From Streptomyces violaceusniger (GTDB lineage Bacteria; Actinomycetota; Actinomycetes; Streptomycetales; Streptomycetaceae), in the NCBI GenBank assembly GCA_005405945.1, contig BJHW01000001.1:2418001-2482000 (forward strand): 64,000 bases of DNA. The letters are read 5' to 3'. The notes under the pieces were generated by a model, which saw only the letters and a program-made list of their open reading frames with translations, did no database searches and was not told the origin of the DNA. Shown here piece after piece: positions 35,738 to 45,663 of the stretch. Made by a program: the position numbers and the translations under genes. Every line of letters begins with the position of its first letter. Positions within the stretch are counted from its first letter, which is position 1.

Positions 35738-38723
35738 ATGCCCACGCCGAGGATCCCGCTCCGCCCCAGCCCCAGCCCCATCCACATCCCTGCGACGCGT
35801 GCCGCACGCGCCGCACGCGCCACCCGCTCCCGGTGGCGCGCGCTGTGCGCGGCGGTCGTACTCGCCCTGGCCATCGGTCTCCTGGCCACCCCCGCCCAGG
35901 CCGAGGTCCAGCACCCCCGGCAGGAGTGGCTGCGCCAGTCCACCGCCGGGCTCTTCCTGCACTGGGGCATGTTCACCCACCCCCAGCACCGCGACTGCGC
36001 CACCTGGGAACGCGATGTCACCGAGGGCGGCTGGAGCGCCGACACCTGGGTGGACGAGGCGCGCAAGCTCGGCGCCTCGTACATCGTGCTCGCGACCTTC
36101 CACAGCAGGCTGGGCTACGCCCGCCCCTGGCCCTCGAAGGTCCCCGGCAGCTGTGCCACCGAGCGCGATCTGCTCGGCGAACTCGTGGCCGCGGCCAAGG
36201 CCAAGGGCGTGCGCGTCATCCTCTACATGACCGACGACCCGCAGTGGCACAACGAGTCGGGCACCGAGACGCTGGATTCGGCCGCCTACTCGAAGTACAA
36301 GGGCCAACAGGTGGACCTGACCACGCGCCGCGGCTTCGGCATGTACAGCTACGACCTGTTCCTCGAGGTCATGGACAAGTACCCGGACCTGTCGGGGTTC
36401 TGGATCGACAACGACAACGAGTACTGGGAGGAGAACGGGCTCTACGAGAAGATCCGCGAGCGCCGACCGGACTGGCTGCTGAGCAACAACAACGAAGACA
36501 CGCCGATCATGGACACGGTCAGCAATGAGCAGAAGACCGGCATGACCCCGGCGTACGACTACCCCTCCGCCGTGACGGTTCCCATGCCACGGCTCACCGA
36601 GGCCGACTACAAGCTGCCGACCACCGGCGACTGGTGGTACGACGGCGGCGACCACGAGGTCGACGCCCGGCTCAGCACCGGCCGTTACATCACCAACGCG
36701 GGCTCCTCCATCAAGTCGCTCATGGCCGAGACACCCATGGTGAACGGCAAACTTCCCCCGCAGCAGGAGGAGTTCAACGACTTCATGGGCAAGTGGGTCG
36801 AGCCCATCCGGGGGTCGGTGTACGGCGTCGAGGGCGGCGGCTACATGTACGGCGGTATGCAGCCCGGCTTCTGGAACGACGGCGCCCACGGCGTGGTCAC
36901 CGTGGGCCGGGGCGAGAACGGCGACCGCACCCAGTATGTGCACGTGGTCACCCGTCCCCGCACCGACATGGTGCGGCTGGGCGACAACGGCTACACCGTG
37001 CGCCGGGTCACCGATCTCCGCACCGGCGAGGCGATGCGCTTCAGCCAGTCCGGCGGCCATCTGTCGATCCTCGGCATCGAGGACTGGGATCCGTACGACA
37101 CCGTCTTCAAGGTCGAGACCGACGGCCGACGGCCCCTCTACCCGCAGTCGGGTGTCGGCGCCACCGCCACGTCCGCGCGCACCGGACACCCGGCGGCCGA
37201 CCTCGCCGACGGCGACTTTGAGACCTACTGGGACAGCGACGGCGAGCTGCCCGTCTCCGTCACCCTCGACCTCGGCGCGCGCAAGCACGCCACATCGCTG
37301 GCGGTGAACCAGCGCGAGTGGTCCCCGACGCACGCCCGTTCGTCCTTCGGCCGCCCCGAGGACTCCGCCCGCATCAAGGACTACCGCGTCTACGCCAGCG
37401 GCGACGGCAAGCGCTGGACCCAGGTGCGCTCGGGCACGCTGCCCAGTGCGCGCGGGGCGCGCACCATCGACATCGGCGACCGCGCCGCCCGCTATCTGAA
37501 GCTGGAGGTGCGCAGCCTGTGGGGCGGTCCGCAGGCGCCGGAGTTCTACAACCAGTTGCGCATCGACGAGATCCAGGTGGCGTACGGCCGCTCGAAGACC
37601 ACCCGCACCGCGCTGCCGCTGGAGGCCGAGGCACGGCAGAACCGGCCGTCGGGCGCGGCCCACTCCGTGGCGTGCGGCGCCTGCTCGGGTGCCCGGCGCG
37701 TGGACGGCCTCGGCGGCGGGCCGCGCAACTCCGTGACGTACCGCGACGTTCGCGCACCCGAAAGCGGCGACTACCGGCTCCAGTTGGACCACGCCGCCTC
37801 GGCCGACTCCTCCCTGTCGGTGAGTGTCAACGGCGCGGCACCGGTCGAGGTGCCCGTGGCCGGGGACAGCCCCGGGGTGCCGGCGAGCACGGCGGTGTCC
37901 GTGCCGCTCAAGGCCGGTGCCAATACGGTGAAGGTGTTCAGCACCGCCCGCCGTGGCCCCGGCCTTGACCGGATCGCGGTGGCCCCGCTGCCCCCGGCCT
38001 CGTACACCCCGAAGACCACGCTCACCGTCCGGCCCCACGGTCTGCAGTGGGTCGGCCCCGGGCAGCGGTCCCTCACCGTCACGGCGACGCTCCGGCTGGA
38101 CGACGACGAGCAGCTCGACGACGTCAGCCTCGCCCCCGGCTGCCGGCCGGCTGGACCGCGGACGGCGGGCCGGTGACGGCCCGGTCGCTGCGGCTCGGCC
38201 AGACGGTGCGGGGCACGTGGACCGTCACCTCCCCGCCCGGCCAGGACGCCGGGTCGGCCGACATCCCCGTCACGGCGGACTACGCGCTGCTCGGCCGGCA
38301 GAAGTCGGTCTCGGACCAGGTCCGGGTGCGGCCACTGCCCGCCGGCCGGATATGGGCGCGTGAGGCGGAGGACTCGGCCAACCAGTTCGGCAGCACCGGC
38401 ATCACCGGCTGCGGCCCCTGCTCCGGGCCGAGAAGGTGCGCAACATCGGTGGCAGCGAGCAGGCGGCCATGGTGTTCCCCGATGTGGTCGTCCCCGACGG
38501 CGGGGAGCACACGCTGTACCTCGACTACACGGTCAACGGCACCCGCTCGTTCCAGGTGAGCGTCAACGGCGGCCCGGCGGCCAAGGTGACGGTGACCGAC
38601 ACCGGGAACACCACGCCACGTACGACCTCCCTCCCCGTCACCCTCAAGCCCGGCGCCAACACCATCAGGATTTCCAACGACACCGAGTCCGCGCCCGACC
38701 TGGACCGGATCTCCGTCAGCTGA
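35738..38723 (+). pseudogene. Secreted multidomain GH29 alpha-L-fucosidase-like enzyme (two frameshifts)
   Basis: The joined product is about 995 residues. A long signal peptide (positions 30-60, CAAVVLALAIGLLATPAQA) precedes a GH29-like catalytic domain (AGLFLHWGMFTHP, then FWIDNDNEYW near the expected nucleophile). After it come an F5/8-type discoidin domain (about 470-620), a CBM35/6-like domain (about 630-750), a NEW3-type beta domain and a second CBM35-like domain ending DLDRISVS. Frame breaks lie at C5 38133-38137 (SLAP must join RLPAGWTADGG) and at GGG 38425-38427 (CSG must join AEKVRNIGG). One added base at each restores one long protein, so sequencing error is likely. It is controlled by the adjacent LacI regulator. 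Confidence 0.82.
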
Positions 38724-38890
38724 GCGCTCCGCTGGAAGTGCCGCGATGCGTCGTCGGCCGTCTGCGGCGCCGTCGTGGCCGGTCCCACGCGGCGGAGCCG
38801 CATATCGACACAGCCGCGCGGCGGACCCGCACATCGACACGGCCCCGCGCCCTTCGGGGCGCTGCCGAACCAGAGCGGACTTCCTCCGAC
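38723..38890 (+). repeat. 168-bp dispersed intergenic repeat, copy A
   Basis: This stretch matches 61795-61962 along its full 168 bases, in the same orientation, with most positions identical. It starts AGCGCTCCGCTGGA at the stop codon of the GH29 gene. It contains two 29-bp subunits with the core GCATATCGACACAGCC (here the second is diverged) and a GC hairpin near 38843-38862. Copies of a non-coding element between genes fit a small mobile or regulatory repeat. It produces spurious reading frames on both strands. Confidence 0.8.
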
Positions 38891-38920
38891 CTGCTGAGCG
38901 CGTTGTCAAGGAGGCAGGCC

Positions 38921-40366
38921 ATGCACCCGAGACCATCCCGCCGCGCGGCGCTGCGCACCGGCGGTCTGCTGGCGGCCGGCGCGGTGCTTCCGCCACTGGC
39001 CGCGGAGCAGGCGTACGCGGCCACCGCGCACACCGGCGTGGCCGCCGCCTACACCGGGGCGTGGCGCGCGGTGCCGGGGATCCTGGCCCGGATCAGGCCG
39101 CCCGCCTTCCCCCGGCGTACCTTCAGGGTCACCGACTACGGGGCGGTCGGCGACGGGCGGACGATGAACACCGCCGCGTTCCGGGCCGCCATCGCCGCCT
39201 GCCACCGCGCGGGCGGCGGCCATGTCGTCGTCCCCGAGGGCCGGTTCCTCACCGGCGCGATCCCTCTGCGCAGCCGGGTGGACCTGCATGTCTCCGCGGG
39301 CGCCACCATCGCCTTCAGCCCCGATCCGCGCGACTTCCTGCCGGTGGTGCTCACCCGCTGGGAGGGCACCGAGGCGTACAACTACTCGCCCTTCGTCTAC
39401 GCGTACGGCGAGCGGGACGTGGCGGTCACCGGCCGTGGCACGCTCGACGGGCAGGCGCGGCTCGGGCCGTGGGAGAGCTGGTACCGCGACAGCGGACCGC
39501 AGGGGGCCGACCAGAAGCTGCTGCGCGAGATGGGCTCCACGGGGGTGCCGGTGGCGCGGCGCGTCTTCGGCGACGGCCACCATCTGCGCCCGCAGATGGT
39601 GCAGTTCTACCGCTGCCGCAACGTCCTGGTCAGCGGCCTGACCATCGTCGACCCACCGATGTGGACCGTACATCCGGTGCTCTCCAGCAACGTCACCGTG
39701 CGCGATGTCACCGTGGACAGCACGCTCTACAACACCGACGGCTGTGACCCGGAGTGCTGCTCCGACGTGCTCATCACCGGCTGCCGGTTCAACACCAACG
39801 ACGACTGTGTGGCGGTCAAGTCCGGCCGGGACGAGGACGGCCACCGGGTGGGCGTGCCGAGCAGGAACATCGTCGTGCGCGACTGCCAGTTCTCCGGCCG
39901 CTGGGGCGGGATGACCGTCGGCAGCGAGATGTCCGGCGGGGTGCGTGACATCTTCGCCGAGGACTGCGAGGTCAACCCTCCGGACTTCCCCGGCCGTTAC
40001 CCCGTCAAGTACGCGCTGTATGTCAAGGCGAACAAGAAGCGCGGCGGCTCCATCGACGGTGTGCACATCCGGAACTTCACCGGGCAGGGCGTGGAGCGTG
40101 ACATCGCCTTCGTGACCATGGACTACAACAGTGGCGAGGACGGGACGCTGCCGGTATCGGTGCGGAACATCGACCTGGACCGGATGGAGATCGACGGCGC
40201 CCGGACCGTGCTGCGGCTGGTCGGCCTGGAGACCGACCACCTGCGCGGTGTGCACCTCTCCCGCTCCACGTTCACCGGCATCAGCGGCCCCGACAGCGTC
40301 GCCCACACCGACGACCTGACCTTCCGGCGGGTGTTCGTCAACGGCCAGGAGGTACCCCAACCCTGA
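38921..40366 (+). CDS. Tat-exported GH28 polygalacturonase-like enzyme
   Basis: A 481-residue pectin-type glycosidase. It has a Tat signal peptide (PRPSRRAALRTGGLLAAGAV) and a right-handed beta-helix. Catalytic motifs are NTDGCDPECC (Asp of the NTD motif) and NTNDDCVAVKSG (the DD motif); the RIK-like site is YALYVKANKKRG. The usual GHG motif appears as VGSEMSGG, so the histidine is replaced, as in some exo-acting members. ATG follows AAGGAGG. Located 30 bases after the 168-bp repeat, downstream of the GH29 gene. Confidence 0.88.
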   Translation: MHPRPSRRAALRTGGLLAAGAVLPPLAAEQAYAATAHTGVAAAYTGAWRAVPGILARIRPPAFPRRTFRVTDYGAVGDGRTMNTAAFRAAIAACHRAGGGHVVVPEGRFLTGAIPLRSRVDLHVSAGATIAFSPDPRDFLPVVLTRWEGTEAYNYSPFVYAYGERDVAVTGRGTLDGQARLGPWESWYRDSGPQGADQKLLREMGSTGVPVARRVFGDGHHLRPQMVQFYRCRNVLVSGLTIVDPPMWTVHPVLSSNVTVRDVTVDSTLYNTDGCDPECCSDVLITGCRFNTNDDCVAVKSGRDEDGHRVGVPSRNIVVRDCQFSGRWGGMTVGSEMSGGVRDIFAEDCEVNPPDFPGRYPVKYALYVKANKKRGGSIDGVHIRNFTGQGVERDIAFVTMDYNSGEDGTLPVSVRNIDLDRMEIDGARTVLRLVGLETDHLRGVHLSRSTFTGISGPDSVAHTDDLTFRRVFVNGQEVPQP

Positions 40367-40370
40367 CCGG

Positions 40371-40399
40371 CACGCGGGCGAGGCGCCCGCTCCCGCGTG
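40371..40399. terminator. Terminator hairpin after the GH28 gene
   Basis: CACGCGGG (40371-40378) pairs with CCCGCGTG (40392-40399), and inner bases GCG/CGC extend the stem. It lies five bases after the stop codon. Confidence 0.65.
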
Positions 40400-40440
40400 G
40401 GCGGGCCGTACACCCAGGGGACCACATACGGCCGTCACAT

Positions 40441-40458
40441 CCCTCCCAAGAGGGAGGG
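40441..40458. other. Small inverted repeat upstream of the tripeptidyl aminopeptidase gene
   Basis: CCCTCCC (40441-40447) and GGGAGGG (40452-40458) form a perfect 7-bp inverted repeat with a 4-base loop, about 90 bases before the GTG start. It may be an operator or a leader hairpin. No promoter boxes are clear. Confidence 0.35.
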
Positions 40459-40545
40459 GAGTTGGGGACGCACGGCCGATGTTCCCCGGCGCACCCACCT
40501 GGATGATCGTTCCTGTCCCGATACGCGACCGGAAGGAACGATGTC

Positions 40546-42207
40546 GTGCGTAGACGAGGTCTCGCGCCGCTGTTGGCCGTGGGGGTCACGGCGACGTTGG
40601 CTCCCGCGCTCGCCACCTCGACGGCGAGCGCCGCCCAGACCGGCACCACTCAGGTCGGCACCGCCCAGGCCACCGCCCAGGCCGCCGCCCCGACGTCCGC
40701 CACCGCCGGCGCCCTGGAGCCGTACGTCAAGCAGAAGCCGAAGTGGCGGCGGTGCGAGGCCGATCAGCCGGCGGAGTACCAGTGCGCGACGATCAAGGTG
40801 CCGCTGGACTACCGGGCTCCCGGCGGCAAGCGGATCGACATGGCCATATCCCGGATCAGGACCACCACGCCGGACAAGCGGCACGGTGTCCTGCTCGCCA
40901 ACCCCGGTGGCCCCGGCGGGCCGGGGCTCGACATGCCACTGCAGTTGAAGAACGAGCTGCCCGAGTCCGCGCGGCAGAGATACGACCTCATCGGCTTCGA
41001 CCCGCGCGGGGTGGGCCGGTCCACGCCCGTCACCTGCGGTCTGGAGCCGGAGGAGGAGAACTGGCTGCGGCCGTACAAGAAGGCGACGTTCGACAAGGAC
41101 GTCGCCTGGGCGCGGGATGTGGCGCGCAAGTGCCGTGAGAAGTCGGGCGCCACGCTCAAGCACATCACCACGCGCAACACGGCGCGGGACATGGATCTGC
41201 TCCGGGCGGTCCTCGGCGAGCAGAAGCTCTCGTACTTCGGCACCTCGTACGGCACGTACCTCGGCGCCGTCTACACCCAGCTGTTCCCGGGCCGGGCCGA
41301 CCGGATCGTGCTGGACAGCGCGGTCGATCCGGCGCGCGCCTGGCGGAAGATGATCCAGTGGTGGGCGGAGGGTGCCGAGCCCGCGTTCGACCGGTGGACC
41401 GAGTGGGCCGCCGCGCGTTCCGAGAAGTACGGGCTCGGCGACACCCCGAAGAAGGTCGACCGGACGTTCTGGGACCTGGTCCAGCGGGCGGACGAGAAGC
41501 CCATCGAGATGGACGGGGAGAAGTACACCGGCGATGACGTCCGGAGCATGATGCGCCGGGCGGTCTTCAGTGTGCGGGAGGGCACCGACCTGGTCGTGGC
41601 GCTGAAGAAGGCCGCGGCCGGCCGGCCCGCCTCCGCGAAGGGGCTCCCGGATCCGGCCGGAACGCGGCGCCCGGCGGCCGGCTCCGCCGATGTGCCGAGC
41701 GACAACATGACCGCGAGCTTCTGGGCCGTGGTGTGCAACGACAACTCGGCCGCCTGGTCCCGCGACCCCGAGAGCTATCGGCGGGACGCCATCGAGGACA
41801 AGGGCCGCTACCCGCTCTACGGCGACTTCGCGTCCAGCATCAAGCCCTGCGCGTTCTGGGACAGGTCGGTCGAGCGGGCCACCGTCGTGAACAACGAGGT
41901 CGGCTCGCTGCTCGTGCAGAACGAGTGGGACTCCCAGACCCCGCTGCCGAGCGGTCAGGCCCTGCACGCCGATCTGAAGGGCTCGAGGATGCTGACGGTC
42001 CTCGGTGGCGAGGGCCACGGCGTCTACCCGAGTGGCAACGCGTGCACGGACGGCACGGTGGCGGACTACCTGACCACCGGCACGCTGCCGACGAAGGACG
42101 TGACCTGCGAGGCGACGGGCGACTCGGGCGGCGGTGCCCGGGAGGACCGGAAGCCGGACGTCCGTCCCGGGGCCCCGCTTCCGCAGCGCTCCCCGGACCG
42201 CTTCTGA
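40546..42207 (+). CDS. Secreted alpha/beta-hydrolase peptidase (tripeptidyl aminopeptidase family, S33)
   Basis: A 553-residue exported hydrolase of the Streptomyces Tap/SlpD/SlpE group. A signal peptide (PLLAVGVTATLAPALAT) is followed by a Gln/Ala/Thr-rich spacer. The oxyanion segment is LLANPGGPGGPGLD. The triad is Ser in YFGTSYGTYLG, Asp in LVQNEWDSQTP and His in GGEGHGVYP. These enzymes cut tripeptides or small peptides from N-termini outside the cell or at the envelope. GTG 40546 follows GGAAGGAACG. No frameshift. Confidence 0.9.
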   Translation: MRRRGLAPLLAVGVTATLAPALATSTASAAQTGTTQVGTAQATAQAAAPTSATAGALEPYVKQKPKWRRCEADQPAEYQCATIKVPLDYRAPGGKRIDMAISRIRTTTPDKRHGVLLANPGGPGGPGLDMPLQLKNELPESARQRYDLIGFDPRGVGRSTPVTCGLEPEEENWLRPYKKATFDKDVAWARDVARKCREKSGATLKHITTRNTARDMDLLRAVLGEQKLSYFGTSYGTYLGAVYTQLFPGRADRIVLDSAVDPARAWRKMIQWWAEGAEPAFDRWTEWAAARSEKYGLGDTPKKVDRTFWDLVQRADEKPIEMDGEKYTGDDVRSMMRRAVFSVREGTDLVVALKKAAAGRPASAKGLPDPAGTRRPAAGSADVPSDNMTASFWAVVCNDNSAAWSRDPESYRRDAIEDKGRYPLYGDFASSIKPCAFWDRSVERATVVNNEVGSLLVQNEWDSQTPLPSGQALHADLKGSRMLTVLGGEGHGVYPSGNACTDGTVADYLTTGTLPTKDVTCEATGDSGGGAREDRKPDVRPGAPLPQRSPDRF

Positions 42208-43084
42208 CGGCCGCCACTTGACGCACCGGGGACGGGGCGGAACCTCCGGCGGGTTCCGCCCCGTCCGCGCCGGACCACCGTCCCGGCGCTCGCCGCGCCC
42301 ACGCACGCCAGGGCCAGCCACTGCACCCCGCTCAGCCGCTCGCCCAGGACCAGCACTCCCGCCAGGCCCGCGCTCGCCGGCTCCAGGCTGGCCAGCACGC
42401 CCACGGTCCGCGTCGGCAGCCGCCGCAGCGCCGCCAGCTCCAGCGAGTACGGGAGCACCGCCGAGAGCACCGCCACCACGACCCCGGCCACCAGCGCCCG
42501 GGGGCGAGCAGCTCCGTACCCCGACTCACCACGCCCAGTGGCACCGTCAGTACGGCCGCCCACGTCACCGCCAGGGCCAGGGGACCGCCGCCGGCGCCGC
42601 GCGATCCCGCCTTCTTGCTCAGCAGCAGGTAGACGGCCATGGAGACCCCCGCGGCCAGGGCCAGCAGCACCCCGGGGAGCGGGAAGCGGGCGCCGTGCGG
42701 GGCGTGGAAGAGCCACACGCCGCATCCGGCCAGGACGGCCCAGCCCACGTCGCGGAGGCGGCGCGAGGTGAGCAGCGCGAGGGTGATCGGGCCGAGCAGT
42801 TGCAGGGCGCTGGCCAGGCCCAGCGGCAGCAGGAGCAGCGCGGGATAGATCAGGTTCATCCCGGCGATGGCCGTCCCGAAGCCGAGCACCAGGAGCGTGT
42901 CCGTACGGCTGCGCGGCAGCGATGGCCGGTACACGAGCAGCAGGAGCACCGCGGCCAGGCCGAGGCGCAGGGCCACGGTTCCCGGCGCGCCGACCGCGCC
43001 GGAGAGCCGCTTGCCGACGGCCTGCCCGAACTGGATGCTGAGCACGCTTGCGAGCATCAGCGCGGGGGCGGGGAGCTTGGTCAT
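42066..43084 (-). pseudogene. EamA-family (DMT) transporter (frameshifted)
   Basis: The joined product has about ten membrane helices in two EamA halves (MTKLPAPALMLASVLSIQFG; later LSAVLPYSLELAALRRLPTR and ALACVGAASAG). The frame breaks in the G5 run 42500-42504: TELLAP must join RALVAGVVVAVLSAVLP, which one extra base restores. After the last helix the frame has no stop before the hairpin at 42231-42265 and continues to 42066 inside the opposite gene. The true end may therefore be near 42.23-42.3 kb with a further undetected error. It probably exports amino acids or metabolites and is divergent from a LysR regulator. Confidence 0.78.
42231..42265. terminator. Terminator hairpin after the peptidase gene
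   Basis: Perfect 14-bp arms (GACGGGGCGGAACC at 42231-42244, complement at 42252-42265) enclose a 7-base loop, 23 bases after the peptidase stop. It also lies at the expected end of the convergent EamA gene. Confidence 0.8.
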
Positions 43085-43157
43085 GCCTCCAGGCTCGATG
43101 CCGCGATCATGCACGTCCAGCGACGTTTTCGGGACCTGACTGTTTAGGTTTGCCTGC

Positions 43158-44081
43158 ATGATTGACCGTCGACTGGATGTCCTGCGGGCGCTCGCCGAGC
43201 ACGGCACGGTGACCGCGACCGCCGCCGCGTTGCATCTGACCCCCTCGGCCGTCTCCCAGCAGCTGCGGCTGCTGGCCCGCGATCTGGAGGTGGAACTGCT
43301 GCGGCCGGAGGGGCGGCGAGTGCGCCTGACACCCGCCGCGCACATCGTGCTCCGGCACGCCGACGCGTTGCGGACGCGGTGGGAGGCCGCCCAGGCGGAG
43401 CTCGCCCAGCAGCACACGGCCACCCGCGGCACGCTGCGGCTGTGCGGGGTGTCCTCCGCGCTGGCCGCGCTCGCCGCCCCGGCCGTTTCCCTGATGCGGG
43501 AGACCCATCCGCGGGTGGAGCCGCTGATCGTCGAGGAGGAGAGCGCCGAGTGCTACCGGCTGCTGCTCACCGACGAGGCGGACGTGGCGCTGGTACTGCC
43601 CGGCCCCGACGCGCCGCCCGTCACCGACGCCCGCTTCGAACAGGCACCGCTGCTGACCGACCGTCAGGACCTGCTGGTCGCCGAGGGGCACCGGCTCGCC
43701 CGGCCCGAGGGGATCGAACTCGCGGAAGCCGCCGAGCAGCCGTGGATCGTGAAGGAGCGGAACAACGACACCTACCCGCTGGTGACGGCGGCGTGTGCGG
43801 CGGCCGGGTTCACTCCCCGCGTGGTCCACCAGGTCAAGGAGTGGTACGCGGTCTCGGCGCTCGTCGCCGAGGGGCTCGGCGTCTGCCTCGTGCCGAGGAT
43901 CGTGCCGCTCCCCCGGCACGCCGTCACGCGGGTCCCCCTGCGGGGCGAACCGGTGCCCGCACGGCGGTTCCTGACCGCCGTACGGCGCGGCAGTGCCGCA
44001 CATCCGCTGGTGTCGGCCGGACTGGACGCGCTGCGCGAGGCGGCGACGCCCGTGGGGCCGGGCGGAGGAGCGCGCACCTGA
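43158..44081 (+). CDS. LysR-family transcriptional regulator
   Basis: A 307-residue LysR regulator. The helix-turn-helix occupies about 3-60 (LRALAEHGTVTATAAALHLT then PSAVSQQLRLLARDLE). The co-inducer domain includes VEPLIVEEESAECYRLLL and a hydrophobic pocket. It lies 73 bases from, and divergent to, the EamA transporter, the usual pairing for an exporter controlled by its own substrate. The short intergenic region (GACTGTTTAGGTTTGCCTGC before the ATG) should hold both promoters. Confidence 0.88.
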   Translation: MIDRRLDVLRALAEHGTVTATAAALHLTPSAVSQQLRLLARDLEVELLRPEGRRVRLTPAAHIVLRHADALRTRWEAAQAELAQQHTATRGTLRLCGVSSALAALAAPAVSLMRETHPRVEPLIVEEESAECYRLLLTDEADVALVLPGPDAPPVTDARFEQAPLLTDRQDLLVAEGHRLARPEGIELAEAAEQPWIVKERNNDTYPLVTAACAAAGFTPRVVHQVKEWYAVSALVAEGLGVCLVPRIVPLPRHAVTRVPLRGEPVPARRFLTAVRRGSAAHPLVSAGLDALREAATPVGPGGGART

Positions 44082-44195
44082 AGCGCCGTGCACGTTAAGA
44101 ACACAACTCCCCGCTCAATGGTGTCGGCGGAACCGGTGTCCCTACCATCGCAACGCCTGGCGCGAGGGAGCGCCACCGAGGTCAGGAGCGTCGCT

Positions 44196-45662
44196 GTGCA
44201 CAGCTCGAGTCGGAACGTACCGCCCTCCTCCCCGCGACGCCTGACGCGTGTGCGGCGCACCGTGGCGTCGGCCCTCGGCATCACGGGCATCGTCGCGGGC
44301 ACGCTGGGCAACGCCGGTCCGGTGCGGGCGGCCCAGCCGCGCCCCGCGCCGGTCGCGTGTCCGGCGAGCGTGGGCGACAAGGCCACGTGCTACACCGGCC
44401 AGGACAGCAACGGGGCGTACTACGCGATCGCCATTCCGAAGAAGTGGAACGGGTCGCTGGTCGTCCACTCCCACGGCGGCCCCGACCTGGGCGAAGGGTC
44501 CGATCCCGAGCGGAGCGTCGGCGACCTGGACCGCTGGTCGGTGATGGTGTCCGAGGGCTACGCCTGGGCGGGCTCGTCCTACCGGCGAGGTGGCTACGGG
44601 ACGCGGATGGCGGCCGCCGACACGGAGAATCTGCGCCGCCTGTTCGTGGCGGACTTCGGCAAGCCCGAGCGGACGTACGTACACGGCCAGTCCTGGGGCG
44701 GAAACGTCGCCGCCAAGGTCGTGGAGACGTACGGCAAGGAGAACGGCCCCTACGACGGTGCCCTCCTCACCAGCGGGGTCCTGGGCGGCGGCTCCCGAGG
44801 CTATGACTACCGCGTCGATCTGCGGGTGGTCTACCAGTACTACTGCCGCAACCTGCCCCGCCCCGGCGAGCCCCAGTACCCGCTGTGGCAGGGGCTGCGC
44901 CCCGGATCGACCCTGACGACGGCCGAGCTGCGCGCCCGCCTCCAGGAGTGCACCGGCTACGCCTCCGCGCCCCAGGAGCGCACCGCGTCGCAGCAGCGCA
45001 ACCTCGACGACATCCTCGCCGTCACCCGCATCCCGGAGCGGACGCTGGAGTCCCATCTGCGCTTCTCGGTGTTCACCTTCCGCGACGTCGTGCACAGCCG
45101 GCTCCGCGACCGCAATCCCTTCGGCAACCGGGGCGTGTGGTACTCCGGTTCACCCGACGACACGGCGCTGAACGCGGGCGTCGAGCGCTTCTCCGCCGCC
45201 CCCGACGCCCGGCGTGACCTCTCCTACGACAGCGACCTCACCGGCCGCGTGTCCATCCCGGTGCTGACGATGCACGCCATCGACGACCCCACGGCATTCG
45301 TCGAACACGAGGCCGCGTACCGGGCGACCGTCGATGGCGCGCACCGCGGGAAGAACGTCGTGCAGACCTTCACCGAGGAGAGCGAACACAGCGAGCTGAG
45401 CAACGCCGAGTACGCCAATTCCATGGCCGCGCTGGACTCCTGGGTGCGCACCGGAAACAAGCCCACACCGCGGTCCATCGCAGCCTCTTGCGCCACGTTC
45501 GACCGCGTCTACGGCACCGGGTGCTTCTACGACCCCGGCTACCGCCCCAAGCCCTACGCCTCCCACGTCCGACCCCGGCCGGGCGGGCTGACCTGGCCGG
45601 CCATGACGTCCGCCCAGGAGCGGGCCTGGAGCCGGATCGACGGCGTGGGCATCGCTCCCTGA
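44196..45662 (+). CDS. Secreted alpha/beta hydrolase of unknown substrate
   Basis: A 488-residue exported protein. The N-terminus (RRLTRVRRTVASALGITGIV) is a signal peptide, possibly Tat-like but lacking a perfect twin-arginine motif. The fold shows LVVHSHGGPDLGEG and the nucleophile elbow TYVHGQSWGGNVAAK (Ser). The later acid is probably in VLTMHAIDDPTAF and the histidine in EESEHSELSN. The GTG at 44196 follows CAGGAG; an in-frame GTG at 44088 would place extra residues before the signal. It may be an esterase or peptidase, with substrate unknown. Confidence 0.8.
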   Translation: MHSSSRNVPPSSPRRLTRVRRTVASALGITGIVAGTLGNAGPVRAAQPRPAPVACPASVGDKATCYTGQDSNGAYYAIAIPKKWNGSLVVHSHGGPDLGEGSDPERSVGDLDRWSVMVSEGYAWAGSSYRRGGYGTRMAAADTENLRRLFVADFGKPERTYVHGQSWGGNVAAKVVETYGKENGPYDGALLTSGVLGGGSRGYDYRVDLRVVYQYYCRNLPRPGEPQYPLWQGLRPGSTLTTAELRARLQECTGYASAPQERTASQQRNLDDILAVTRIPERTLESHLRFSVFTFRDVVHSRLRDRNPFGNRGVWYSGSPDDTALNAGVERFSAAPDARRDLSYDSDLTGRVSIPVLTMHAIDDPTAFVEHEAAYRATVDGAHRGKNVVQTFTEESEHSELSNAEYANSMAALDSWVRTGNKPTPRSIAASCATFDRVYGTGCFYDPGYRPKPYASHVRPRPGGLTWPAMTSAQERAWSRIDGVGIAP

Positions 45663-45663
45663 A

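Noticed and set aside
35624..38038. 800-codon minus-strand reading frame antisense to the GH29 gene
   Set aside because: No motifs, and its opposite strand encodes a clear multidomain enzyme; shadow frame.
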